NCBI RefSeq assembly: GCF_017874255.1 | Contig: NZ_JAGGLD010000001.1 | Coordinates: forward strand, 372,001-436,000 | Reading direction: 5' to 3' | DNA: 64,000 nucleotides | DNA from: Paenibacillus shirakamiensis | GTDB lineage: Bacteria; Bacillota; Bacilli; Paenibacillales; Paenibacillaceae | Shown: piece by piece, positions 8,691-16,288 of the stretch | Layout of the letters: every line of letters starts with the position of its first letter | Position numbering within the stretch: position 1 is the first letter of the stretch | Notes under the pieces: model-generated | Database searches by the model: none | Seen by the model: only the letters and a program-made list of their open reading frames with translations | Told to the model about the DNA's origin: nothing | Translations under genes and position numbers: made by a program

Positions 8691-10424
8691 ATGGATCAAG
8701 GATCTTGTATTGTGCAGCGAGATGGCACGGTGCTTCTAGAAAAGAATCATAAGGGGTTTGAGGAAGCTCGGAGTCAGCTTAACGCATTCGCAGAACTTAT
8801 TAAAAGCCCGGAAGGGTTCCACACCTATCGCATTACTTCCTTGTCTTTATGGAATGCAGCTTCTGCAGGTTGGCAACCCCAAGAAGTGACGGAGACGCTA
8901 CGGCGTTTATCCCGATTTCCTATCCCTGATAAAGTAGTAAATGAGGTTACACTTTGGCTGTCGCGCTATGGAAGACTGTATCTTCGGGAAAATCCTTATG
9001 ATCCAACTACATTGGAGCTTATTAGTGATGCCTCTGAAGATCTAGATCAGATTGAGAAAATAACAGCGATGAAGAAGTTCGCCTTGCGCCGGAGTAACGC
9101 AAATACGATTAAATTTCACGCCCGCTACCGCGGAACCATCAAACAAGAACTTACTCGGCAGGGATACCCTGTCTTAGACGAAGCGGGTTATCATCAGGGG
9201 AGCATGCTCTCCTTCGCCTTAAAATCCGGGGAGCCTAGCAAGCCCGATTCAAGCTTTCAATTGAGACCTTATCAAAGAGAAAGTGTCATGGCTTTTCTAG
9301 GCGAGAAGTCAGGGCTTGGCGGAAGTGGGGTGTTAGTTCTCCCTTGCGGAGCAGGTAAGACCATCATTGGGATTGCCGCCATGGAATCTCTTCAATGTGA
9401 GACATTGATTCTAACCTCGAACGTGACCTCCGTAAGGCAATGGATTAAGGAACTGGAGCACAAGACTACGCTACTGAATACCGATATTGGGGAATATTCG
9501 GGGGAATATAAGCAAGTATGCCCTGTAACGGTCTCTACCTATCAAATCCTGACTCATCGGAATTCGAAGGAAGAAGCGTTCACCCATATGAGTCTTTTCA
9601 ATGAACGGGACTGGGGACTGATTATTTACGATGAAGTACATTTGCTACCTGCTCCTGTATTTCGTGCAACAGCCGATATCCAGGCCACTCGTCGTCTTGG
9701 ACTAACTGCTACTTTGATTCGCGAGGATGGTTGTGAGAAAGATGTTTTCTCTCTCATTGGCCCTAAGCGCTACGAGATGCCGTGGAGAGAACTCGAGCAA
9801 GCAGGGTGGATTGCTTCTGTAGATTGTTATGAGGTCAGAGTTCCCATGTCATCGCAGCTTCAAGAACGATATGTTCATGCGAGTAATCGAGAGAAGTTTC
9901 GAGAGGCTTCCGAGAACGATGCAAAGATTCCTTGCGTACAGTCTATTCTTGAACTTCATGCTGGGGAGAAGACATTAATTATCGGACAATACGTCAACCA
10001 GTTAATCCTATTAGCAGACATCCTCCAAGTCCCTCTGATTACAGGCAGTACTCCTCAACAAGAGCGAGTACGTCTATATGATGCCTTTCGAGCAGGTCAA
10101 GAACCCGTTCTGATTGTATCTAAGGTAGCGAATTTTGCTGTAGATCTGCCTGATGCTAAAGTGGGCATCCAAATATCAGGTAGTTTTGGGTCTCGTCAAG
10201 AGGAGGCTCAGCGTCTTGGACGTTTGTTACGGCCAAAATCAGGTGAGAACAGGGCTTATTTTTATACGCTTGTCACAGAGGGAACGAAAGAACAAGAATT
10301 TGCGCTGCGTAGACAACTGTTTCTTATAGAACAAGGATATCATTATTACATAAGCCGAGGTTTGGATGAATTGCGGGATTTGGATGAAGTACGTGTAAAA
10401 GAAAGGGAGGTTCTGAAAGGATGA
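8691..10424 (+). CDS. XPB/Rad25-type superfamily 2 DNA helicase
   Basis: This 577-residue protein has the full XPB layout. Residues ~45-100 form an accessory domain of the helicase-associated (Helicase_C_3-like) type, ending in IPDKVVNEVTLWLSRYGRLYL. HD1 has Walker A LPCGAGKT (217-224), DEVH box (314-317), LTAT (338-341) and the RED motif Arg344-Glu345-Asp346, the hallmark of XPB. HD2 carries ISGSFGSRQEEAQRLGRLLRP (motif VI). XPB family proteins are ATP-driven translocases known from TFIIH repair and from some bacteria such as mycobacteria. The start has GAAGGAGG upstream. Its stop overlaps the next gene by 4 bases (ATGA), so the two are translationally coupled. Bax1, the archaeal nuclease partner, is absent. 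DNA repair is inferred from the family. Confidence 0.9.
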   Translation: MDQGSCIVQRDGTVLLEKNHKGFEEARSQLNAFAELIKSPEGFHTYRITSLSLWNAASAGWQPQEVTETLRRLSRFPIPDKVVNEVTLWLSRYGRLYLRENPYDPTTLELISDASEDLDQIEKITAMKKFALRRSNANTIKFHARYRGTIKQELTRQGYPVLDEAGYHQGSMLSFALKSGEPSKPDSSFQLRPYQRESVMAFLGEKSGLGGSGVLVLPCGAGKTIIGIAAMESLQCETLILTSNVTSVRQWIKELEHKTTLLNTDIGEYSGEYKQVCPVTVSTYQILTHRNSKEEAFTHMSLFNERDWGLIIYDEVHLLPAPVFRATADIQATRRLGLTATLIREDGCEKDVFSLIGPKRYEMPWRELEQAGWIASVDCYEVRVPMSSQLQERYVHASNREKFREASENDAKIPCVQSILELHAGEKTLIIGQYVNQLILLADILQVPLITGSTPQQERVRLYDAFRAGQEPVLIVSKVANFAVDLPDAKVGIQISGSFGSRQEEAQRLGRLLRPKSGENRAYFYTLVTEGTKEQEFALRRQLFLIEQGYHYYISRGLDELRDLDEVRVKEREVLKG

Positions 10425-12400
10425 CGGTTCAGGATAGCTCATGCGTAACTGCATGGAAACAGTTAACCCCTCTAGGACATCAGACATTTGAATATATCAT
10501 GAAAAGTTATGCCGGAATTCCATTTACATTGGATGCACTACAAGCGAAGGAGAACGTGCACTTAAGCGGAGCTGAACTCCGGGTTGGTTGTATGACTTTA
10601 CTAGGAGCGGGTCTCCTATCCTCTGTTGTAAAGGCATGGGGGGAACACTTATATTACGTCCCTATTCCTATCTGTACGGAGCTGCAGTCGATATTGTGGA
10701 GCGAAAAAGATGTGCCCAGCTATGTGCCCCAAAATGAAATTGTAAAAGAGGCCGGAGGTAGCCTTGTAATGGATATATTTCGTACACTTGTATTCACAGC
10801 TAAATCTGGAATTCCTTTAACTTCAAAAGGGACCATTCATCAAAAAGTGCTTCGTAAGTTAAATGCTTTAGTTGGGTTCGAACCTGAACAATTTGCTCGT
10901 CTTAAACTTAGATATCCACATTCGGATCTATATACTGGATCGATTGTAATTGTTCTAGATATGTTATTTGCCTTAGATTTAATTATCAATACAGGCGGTG
11001 TCTGGAGCATTCAAGAGGGTCAAGTCCGCCGCTGGCTAAATACCCGCTCAGAACAACTTCAGGATCAGCTATACACGCAGATGGTATTAAGATATATTCC
11101 GCCTGATGTCTGGCTTCAGCAGTGGGCCATAGGCATAGTCAGTGATTCTATAGAACAGGATATTTGGTACAGGGTGGAGGATGTATCACAACTACTATAC
11201 CTATCAAATCGGGTAGGCTTGTATGATGAGCGGCAAGCAGAATGGATTGAAGGCTGGCTGGACTTTTTGAATGGAACGGGCTTTATGGATTTGATACTTG
11301 AAGATTCTAAAATCATCGGGTTTCGCTGGAAGCTGAAACCGGATATTACTTCAGCAGTTACTTCTAAAATTACTTCTGAAGTTACCTCCCAAGTTACATC
11401 TAAGGTAGAGCGCGTTGATGTAGCATCCTCCATGCCTACGATATCTTCACAGATGCTATATATTCAATCTGATTTCGAAGTACTGGTCCCCCCTGAGACC
11501 TCTCTTGCTATAAGGTGGGAGCTAGAAATCAGTGCAGAGAACTCGACATACGATACAATGTCCGTTTATAAATTTAGTCGCGCATCTATTGGTGAAGCTT
11601 TAAAGCACGGGCGAAATAGCAAAGATATCTTAGATTTCTTGGAGAAATATGCAGCAGGCGGAGTTCCAGAGAATGTAGAATCTGCAATCAAGCAGTGGGG
11701 ACTGGAACTGGGACGAACACAATTTGCAGAAGTCCATATGCTTAGATGTTCGGATGATGCGACAGCTAGAACGATTAGTACATATATGTCGAATCATGAG
11801 GCCATTGTCTTAGAGCCTATAGGGTCCAAGGATTTCATCGTTCAATTAAAGGACATTAAAGCCATGTCAAAGATTCTAACGCAAATGGATCTATCTCCAC
11901 TTGACACTCTTGACCATTCTATAGTTGGATTCTATCCTGAAGCAGGATTAGAGAATGATTGGCGCCATAGAGCTTTAGCGTCGTCAAATGAGCTGAAGCA
12001 TATAGACGAAGACGTAGAGGCAGAAATTCAAGGTGGACAAAGAGGGTGGATTCATAATGGAGTACCTATCCATGTGTATAAACAGAGTACGGAAATTCCT
12101 GTTGCATATGAAGAATTGTTCCCTGGATTTCAGGAGGTACCTGCTGTTTGGTGGAAAGAATTAAGGCGCGTTCATAGTTCTACCGCAAAGTCTATTATTG
12201 AGCAGGCGTTAATCTGGAGAACTAAGCTGCGAATTAGCGATAAAAAGGGCGAGATCGTAGATGCTATTCCACGAACTATAGAGGGAGAGAATGAATGGAA
12301 AGTGGAAATTACGCCATTAGACAAGCTAACAAAAATGTGGCTGGAAGAGCAGGATATAGACCAAATTCAGTTACTTTTGCCTACGGAGGTGACTGGGTAA
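10421..12400 (+). CDS. Large XPB-associated protein with helicase-associated (Helicase_C_3-like) domain
   Basis: This 659-residue protein has no Walker or DExH motif. Residues ~346-450 (IQSDFEVLVPPETSLAI, then VYKFSRASIGEALKHG, DILDFLEKY, VPENVESAIKQWGLELGR) match the helicase-associated domain pattern. The same pattern, xPxxVxxxxxxWxxxxGR, occurs in the N-terminal part of the helicase just upstream. The N-terminal half is helical and may hold winged-helix units. Residues 309-328 are five tandem tetrapeptides of type [V/I]TS-x, probably a linker. It overlaps the helicase gene by 4 bases. Mycobacteria also carry a protein of this kind beside their XPB gene (Rv0862c beside ercc3, from memory), which supports a conserved two-part complex. 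Function is unknown; DNA binding or helicase regulation is inferred. Confidence 0.75.
   Translation: MTVQDSSCVTAWKQLTPLGHQTFEYIMKSYAGIPFTLDALQAKENVHLSGAELRVGCMTLLGAGLLSSVVKAWGEHLYYVPIPICTELQSILWSEKDVPSYVPQNEIVKEAGGSLVMDIFRTLVFTAKSGIPLTSKGTIHQKVLRKLNALVGFEPEQFARLKLRYPHSDLYTGSIVIVLDMLFALDLIINTGGVWSIQEGQVRRWLNTRSEQLQDQLYTQMVLRYIPPDVWLQQWAIGIVSDSIEQDIWYRVEDVSQLLYLSNRVGLYDERQAEWIEGWLDFLNGTGFMDLILEDSKIIGFRWKLKPDITSAVTSKITSEVTSQVTSKVERVDVASSMPTISSQMLYIQSDFEVLVPPETSLAIRWELEISAENSTYDTMSVYKFSRASIGEALKHGRNSKDILDFLEKYAAGGVPENVESAIKQWGLELGRTQFAEVHMLRCSDDATARTISTYMSNHEAIVLEPIGSKDFIVQLKDIKAMSKILTQMDLSPLDTLDHSIVGFYPEAGLENDWRHRALASSNELKHIDEDVEAEIQGGQRGWIHNGVPIHVYKQSTEIPVAYEELFPGFQEVPAVWWKELRRVHSSTAKSIIEQALIWRTKLRISDKKGEIVDAIPRTIEGENEWKVEITPLDKLTKMWLEEQDIDQIQLLLPTEVTG
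11345..11404 (+). repeat. Five in-frame 12-bp tandem repeats coding for [V/I]TS-x
   Basis: Five consecutive 12-base units with consensus RTT-ACN-TCN-NNN encode ITSA, VTSK, ITSE, VTSQ and VTSK inside the XPB partner gene. Unit length is a multiple of three, so copy-number change would keep the frame. Confidence 0.85.
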
Positions 12401-12496
12401 CTCTTAGTTTTTATCTTCTGCTGCTGTTTATTTTATGATATGATTATTGGGTCTACCAAGAAGGTAGAACTCCATGAATGAATTGAGTTGAATATC

Positions 12497-12937
12497 ATGA
12501 GCGTATCAGAGAAGAAATCGGTCGATATGGCCGAGATGCTTACTTACGCCTATGAGTTAGGCGATATGATTAACAGTTCAGAATGTGTCGCAGATTATTT
12601 ACATTGGAAGCGACAAGTCGAGAACGATCAGAATACACAGCTTTTGGTTAAGAAATTGAATGCTCGCAAGGAACTGTGGGAAGAGACACAGCGGTTTGGA
12701 CATTTTCATCCTAACTACCATGAAGCGATGGATAAAGTATCTGAAGTTGAACATGAGTTGGAACAGATCGAAGCCGTAAGCCGTTTTAAGCAGGCAGAGA
12801 GAGAATTGGATGATCTCCTGTTCCAAATGTCGGAGACGATCGCTTTTTCCGTATCAGACACCATTAAAGTTCCAAGTAATGATCCAAGTCCCAAAGGTGG
12901 CGGCTGCGGCAGTGGTGGTAGTTGTGGCTGCGGCTAA
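12497..12937 (+). CDS. ylbF: YlbF/YmcA (RicF/RicA) family regulator
   Basis: This is a helical protein of about 146 residues, called from the ATG at 12497; a TTG at 12488 is an alternative and neither has an ideal Shine-Dalgarno. The FGHFHPNYHEAMDKVSEVEHELEQ stretch and the long amphipathic helices fit the YlbF family. YlbF, YmcA and YaaT form the RicAFT complex in B. subtilis, which affects RNase Y-dependent mRNA maturation, competence and sporulation. The C terminus ends in a Gly/Cys tail (GGGCGSGGSCGCG) with three Cys, in line with the Fe-S clusters reported for RicAFT. ylbG follows after 57 bases, as in B. subtilis. A five-codon ORF with a good ribosome site lies just upstream (12474-12491). 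Confidence 0.85.
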   Translation: MSVSEKKSVDMAEMLTYAYELGDMINSSECVADYLHWKRQVENDQNTQLLVKKLNARKELWEETQRFGHFHPNYHEAMDKVSEVEHELEQIEAVSRFKQAERELDDLLFQMSETIAFSVSDTIKVPSNDPSPKGGGCGSGGSCGCG

Positions 12938-12994
12938 GTAGTATATTATTAAGTTTTACCGGAAGGTGAACGATAGAAAGCGGGGAAAAGGGTC

Positions 12995-13261
12995 ATGTTT
13001 CCGGAAAGAACAGGTTATATTATTTGGGTCAGTGACTTAAAGGCGGCAAGAAATCTGGAGAAGTATGGAAGCGTACACTACTTATCTAGAAGAATGCATT
13101 ATGTTGTGATGTATGTGAATGCAGACCGAGCAGAAGATATTATGAAGAATGTTCGCAAACTTTCCTACGTACGCAAAATTGAGCGTTCTTACCGTACTGA
13201 AATCAAGACAGAATATACAAAAGATATCCCTGATCAGACCCAATATTACGGGGGATTATAG
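12995..13261 (+). CDS. ylbG: YlbG (UPF0298/DUF2129) family protein
   Basis: This 88-residue soluble protein has the family pattern GYIIWVSDLKAARNLEKYG, LSRRMHYVVMYVN and KLSYVRKIERS. It starts at an ATG behind GGGGAAAAGGG. The direct ylbF-ylbG order matches B. subtilis and is why I give the symbol. The short beta-alpha-beta pattern and basic C-terminal half suggest nucleic-acid or protein binding, but the family has no established function. A strong terminator ends this two-gene unit. Confidence 0.88.
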   Translation: MFPERTGYIIWVSDLKAARNLEKYGSVHYLSRRMHYVVMYVNADRAEDIMKNVRKLSYVRKIERSYRTEIKTEYTKDIPDQTQYYGGL

Positions 13262-13299
13262 ATTGTCTAGTGGAACTACGATGTTATATTTTATCCCCA

Positions 13300-13327
13300 A
13301 ACCTTATCCTATAGGATAAGGTTTTTT
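13300..13327 (+). terminator. Rho-independent terminator after ylbG
   Basis: AACCTTATCC pairs perfectly with GGATAAGGTT across a TATA loop and is followed by a run of T. Confidence 0.92.
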
Positions 13328-13328
13328 T

Positions 13329-13734
13329 GATTAAGTATACAAATTGCACAAAAAGTTTTGACTTTAATTTACTGCTAATGTTATATTTTTACTACATGTA
13401 TATATCGAACGGATATACCCTCGCACCTTAAGACTTCTTTTACCATAAGCTGTATGCACTTCACCTGAAGCTTTTTTCAGCTTAGACTCGTCTCTCATTC
13501 CATACAATTATTCTGAATCTATATTATAAAATCTTTAATCTATGAACAAACTAGTCATAGTTTAGTTCTAGAATTCATAGACTAAGGAAACCATTTGCAT
13601 CGTGCTTGCGTAATTATATTATGCTTCACGAATTATGACTATTTAGTAACTTGTAGTTCTTTGCGGAATGTTGTAATATAATGGGTAAATGTGCTTAGAT
13701 AGAAAGACCTATTTGTGAACGGAGGTGTGGGGTA
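13329..13734. other. AT-rich noncoding stretch upstream of the 145-residue protein
   Basis: No convincing coding frame, RNA gene or repeat was found here. Near its end a TATAAT hexamer (about 13676-13681) lies some 55 bases before the downstream start, but no good -35 stands at the right distance. A small inverted repeat (GAAGCTTTTTTCAGCTTAG) occurs near 13468. A long 5' untranslated region for the next gene is possible. Confidence 0.5.
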
Positions 13735-14172
13735 GTGAGAGATAAGATAACAGAGCGATGGAATACCTATGAGGCTTTCTATGTTCAACTAGGAGATAAA
13801 AAAGTCGCCGATATCGTTATTACGAACCATGCCAAAATTCGTTACAATGATCGTATTGTGGAGAAGACGAATGATTCCGATGCGATTGCATCTTTTATCT
13901 GGGAATGTCTTAAGCAAGGGAGAATAGAACCTTATTATCGAAATGAAGAAGATGTCTATCTTATTGATGAAGATATTGTAGTTGTAGCTGAATTCACGGA
14001 CTTACCTGGTGAGATTGATATTATGGGTAACCCACTGCACAAAATGATTGTTGTTACTTTCTTGGGTAAGATGTCCGAGACTATGGAGCTAAGAGATTTG
14101 AAATCTTATTATTCATGGTTGCGTCACTCCCGCCGAATGACACTAATGAAGAATAGCCGCAAGATGCGATAA
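13735..14172 (+). CDS. Hypothetical protein, 145 residues
   Basis: The GTG start has GGAGG nine bases upstream and codon use like its neighbours, so it is very probably real. I do not recognise the family with certainty. The N-terminal half holds ITNHAKIRYNDRIVE (about residues 30-44), a His followed by spaced Arg. This faintly resembles small RNase/toxin-like DUF4258 proteins, where a His and Arg lie in an N-terminal helix. The central part is acidic beta (NEEDVYLIDEDIVVVAEF) and the C terminus is very basic (WLRHSRRMTLMKNSRKMR), which would suit nucleic-acid or membrane-surface contact. There is no signal peptide and no antitoxin-like partner. It is monocistronic between ylbG and a LysR gene. 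Confidence 0.6.
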   Translation: MRDKITERWNTYEAFYVQLGDKKVADIVITNHAKIRYNDRIVEKTNDSDAIASFIWECLKQGRIEPYYRNEEDVYLIDEDIVVVAEFTDLPGEIDIMGNPLHKMIVVTFLGKMSETMELRDLKSYYSWLRHSRRMTLMKNSRKMR

Positions 14173-14202
14173 TCGGCTTTCACTAACTAAATGGGGTAAC
14201 AC

Positions 14203-14236
14203 GGACACTAGGAACTCTTCCTGCGTGTCTTTTTTT
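14203..14236 (+). terminator. Probable terminator after the 145-residue protein
   Basis: GGACAC pairs with GTGTCT, with an inner GGAA/TTCC stem, followed by seven T residues. The stem is broken by mismatches, so this is a moderate call. Confidence 0.65.
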
Positions 14237-14284
14237 GTGTGCGCTCCCATGCTATTGTTAAAGAAATAGAAGGAGTGAAGATGT

Positions 14285-15190
14285 ATGGCGCTTAATTTTC
14301 ACCAGCTACATATATTTCATACAGTTGCAGAGAAAGGCAGTTTCTCGGCAGCAGCGCAGGCACTTCACATGACACAGCCCGCAGTTACTATGCAAATCCA
14401 GTCACTTGAAGAATATTTCGGAACTAAGCTATTACTTCGATCAACAAAAAGAATTGAACCCACAGAGGCCGGGAAGATGCTCATCCCTTACGCTAAAATG
14501 AGTATAAAGTTAATGCGTGAGACCGAAGAAACGATGGCTAACTACACGCAGATGCTTGAAGGAAGGCTTCAATTAGGAGCAAGTCTTACCATTGGAGAAT
14601 ATGTACTGCCGAGACTACTTGGACCTTTTGGGCAGCAATATCCCCATATTCATGTTGTACTTAAGGTAATGAATACTGCTGAGATTGTAGAACAAATTCT
14701 CCAGAACCAACTGAGTTTTGGCTTAGTAGAAGCACCAGTGGAACATCCAGATATGGTATTGGAACCCGTTATGGAAGATGAACTGAAACTCATTGTCCCT
14801 ACAGATCATCCTCTTGCTAATAAAGAAATTATCGGACTAGAACATGTTATGGGATATCCTTTTGTGCTCAGGGAGAGAGGGTCAGGAACTCGTCAGGTCA
14901 TGGAAGATGGGCTCAGTAAATTATCCGTCAGACCTGAAGCGATTCGCACCGTAATGGAACTCGGCAGTACAGGGGCCGTTAAATCAGCGGTGGAGGCTGG
15001 ATTGGGAATAACTATGTTATCTCCTTCATCTGTCAAGCATGAAGTGGCTCTGGGCCTTTTAAAAGTTATAGACATTAAAGATGCTAGTTTTAAGCGGAAA
15101 TTTTATTCGATTCACTCGAAGTCGGCGATTTTGCCTTTGTCTGCAGTGACATTTTTGAGCTTTTTGAGATCGCAAAAATTACATGCATAG
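14285..15190 (+). CDS. LysR-family transcriptional regulator (CysL/YwfK-like)
   Basis: This 301-residue protein has a standard LysR layout. Residues 1-60 form the winged helix-turn-helix (LNFHQLHIFHTVAEKGSFSAAAQALHMTQPAVTMQIQSLE). A linker helix follows, then an effector-binding domain from ~90 (LQLGASLTIGEYVLPRLLGPF) with the typical GLGITMLSP segment near 240. The N-terminal sequence and TIGEYVLP motif resemble the CysL/YeiE branch that controls sulfite or related sulfur genes, but that is only resemblance. The site AGAAGGAG sits just upstream. The PHP phosphoesterase gene starts 10 bases after the stop, so both are probably co-transcribed. LysR regulators usually control a divergent gene, and none is present here. 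Confidence 0.88.
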   Translation: MALNFHQLHIFHTVAEKGSFSAAAQALHMTQPAVTMQIQSLEEYFGTKLLLRSTKRIEPTEAGKMLIPYAKMSIKLMRETEETMANYTQMLEGRLQLGASLTIGEYVLPRLLGPFGQQYPHIHVVLKVMNTAEIVEQILQNQLSFGLVEAPVEHPDMVLEPVMEDELKLIVPTDHPLANKEIIGLEHVMGYPFVLRERGSGTRQVMEDGLSKLSVRPEAIRTVMELGSTGAVKSAVEAGLGITMLSPSSVKHEVALGLLKVIDIKDASFKRKFYSIHSKSAILPLSAVTFLSFLRSQKLHA

Positions 15191-15200
15191 ATAGGGAGAA

Positions 15201-16064
15201 ATGAATGATATGCAAAGGCAGGGCCGATGTGATCTACATACTCACACGCTAGCTTCTGATGGAACGAACTCTCCCACTGAAAATGTACGTCTGGCCAGTC
15301 AAAAAGGACTAGCGGGACTTGCAATAACTGATCATGACACCGTAGCGGGGATCGCGGAGGCCATGGAAGCTGGAATAAAGTATGGAATTAGGGTTGTGGC
15401 AGGTGTTGAGATTAGTACGCGTTCGGAAGGTCATGATATTCATGTGTTAGGATACGGGGTTCAATACGAAGATTCAAGATTTCTAACAAGATTGGCAGGT
15501 CTTCGAGGGGCTAGAGATCAGCGAAATGATCAGATATTGAACAAGCTCAGGGAGCTCGGCATAGATATAGTTATGCAAGACGTGATTCAGACAAAAACTG
15601 GGGGGAATGCTAAGGTAAATAGCGATAATAGCATAGGAAGACCCCATATTGCAGATACATTAGTTAAAAAAGGGTATGCTTCTGATTTGAGAGATGCCTT
15701 TGATCGTTATCTTGGAGAAGGCGCGGCTGCTTACATTTCATTGTCTCCGTTAAGTCCAACGGAGGCTTGTCAGTGGATTCGAGAGGCAGGAGGTGCTCCT
15801 GTGATTGCTCATCCGGGGCTGTATCATCAGGATTGGCTGATACAGAACTTGATTGAAGAAGCAAGACCCGCAGGTCTTGAAGTCTATCATTCTGATCATC
15901 AGAAGGAAGACGAAGAAAGATATTTTGCAATGGCGAGAGAAAATAACTTGATTATTACGGGTGGTTCGGATTATCATGGAGTGAGACAAGGTCATGTATT
16001 TCATGGCGATATAGGAAGTATCACGGTTAGCAAAGAGGTCATTGACCTTCTTCTTCATACTTAG
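15201..16064 (+). CDS. PHP-domain metal-dependent phosphoesterase (RNase AM/YciV-like)
   Basis: This 287-residue protein has the PHP metal motifs in order: CDLHTHTLASDG (residues 10-20), ITDHDTV (45-51), GVEIST (70-75), HPGLY (~197), and DYHG near the end (~265). A ~100-residue insert between motifs three and four (RNDQILNKLRELGI...GRPHIADTLVKKGY...) is typical of the YciV/TrpH branch, whose members hydrolyse 3',5'-nucleoside bisphosphate and act as 5'-3' exoribonuclease. GGGAG lies very close to the first ATG; a second ATG at 15210 has better spacing, so the start could be three codons later. It follows the LysR gene in a likely operon and ends at a terminator. Confidence 0.86.
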   Translation: MNDMQRQGRCDLHTHTLASDGTNSPTENVRLASQKGLAGLAITDHDTVAGIAEAMEAGIKYGIRVVAGVEISTRSEGHDIHVLGYGVQYEDSRFLTRLAGLRGARDQRNDQILNKLRELGIDIVMQDVIQTKTGGNAKVNSDNSIGRPHIADTLVKKGYASDLRDAFDRYLGEGAAAYISLSPLSPTEACQWIREAGGAPVIAHPGLYHQDWLIQNLIEEARPAGLEVYHSDHQKEDEERYFAMARENNLIITGGSDYHGVRQGHVFHGDIGSITVSKEVIDLLLHT

Positions 16065-16102
16065 ACTTAACTGAGCATAACTGAATATTTGATCTTAACA
16101 GT

Positions 16103-16146
16103 GAAAGAGTCGCTGTCTTTATTTTTTTAAAGATGCGGCTCTTTTT
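16103..16146 (+). terminator. Rho-independent terminator after the PHP gene
   Basis: AAAGAGTCGC pairs with GCGGCTCTTT (one G-T pair), with an inner TCTTTA/TAAAGA stem, followed by T residues. Confidence 0.8.
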
Positions 16147-16288
16147 GTCTTTTTCTAAGTGAAAAGAAGGACTCAATACCTAGAATGTAGAACGTTAATC
16201 ACGATATAAAAACCTATTTTTTCCATGTGAGGTGAGAAATGGTCTGCCTAAAGAAGTAAGACTATACATAAGAAAGTAAGGTGTCTAA

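Noticed and set aside
8691-12400. Phage or restriction-defence island
   Set aside because: No methylase, nuclease, integrase or att-like repeats; base composition equals that of neighbours.
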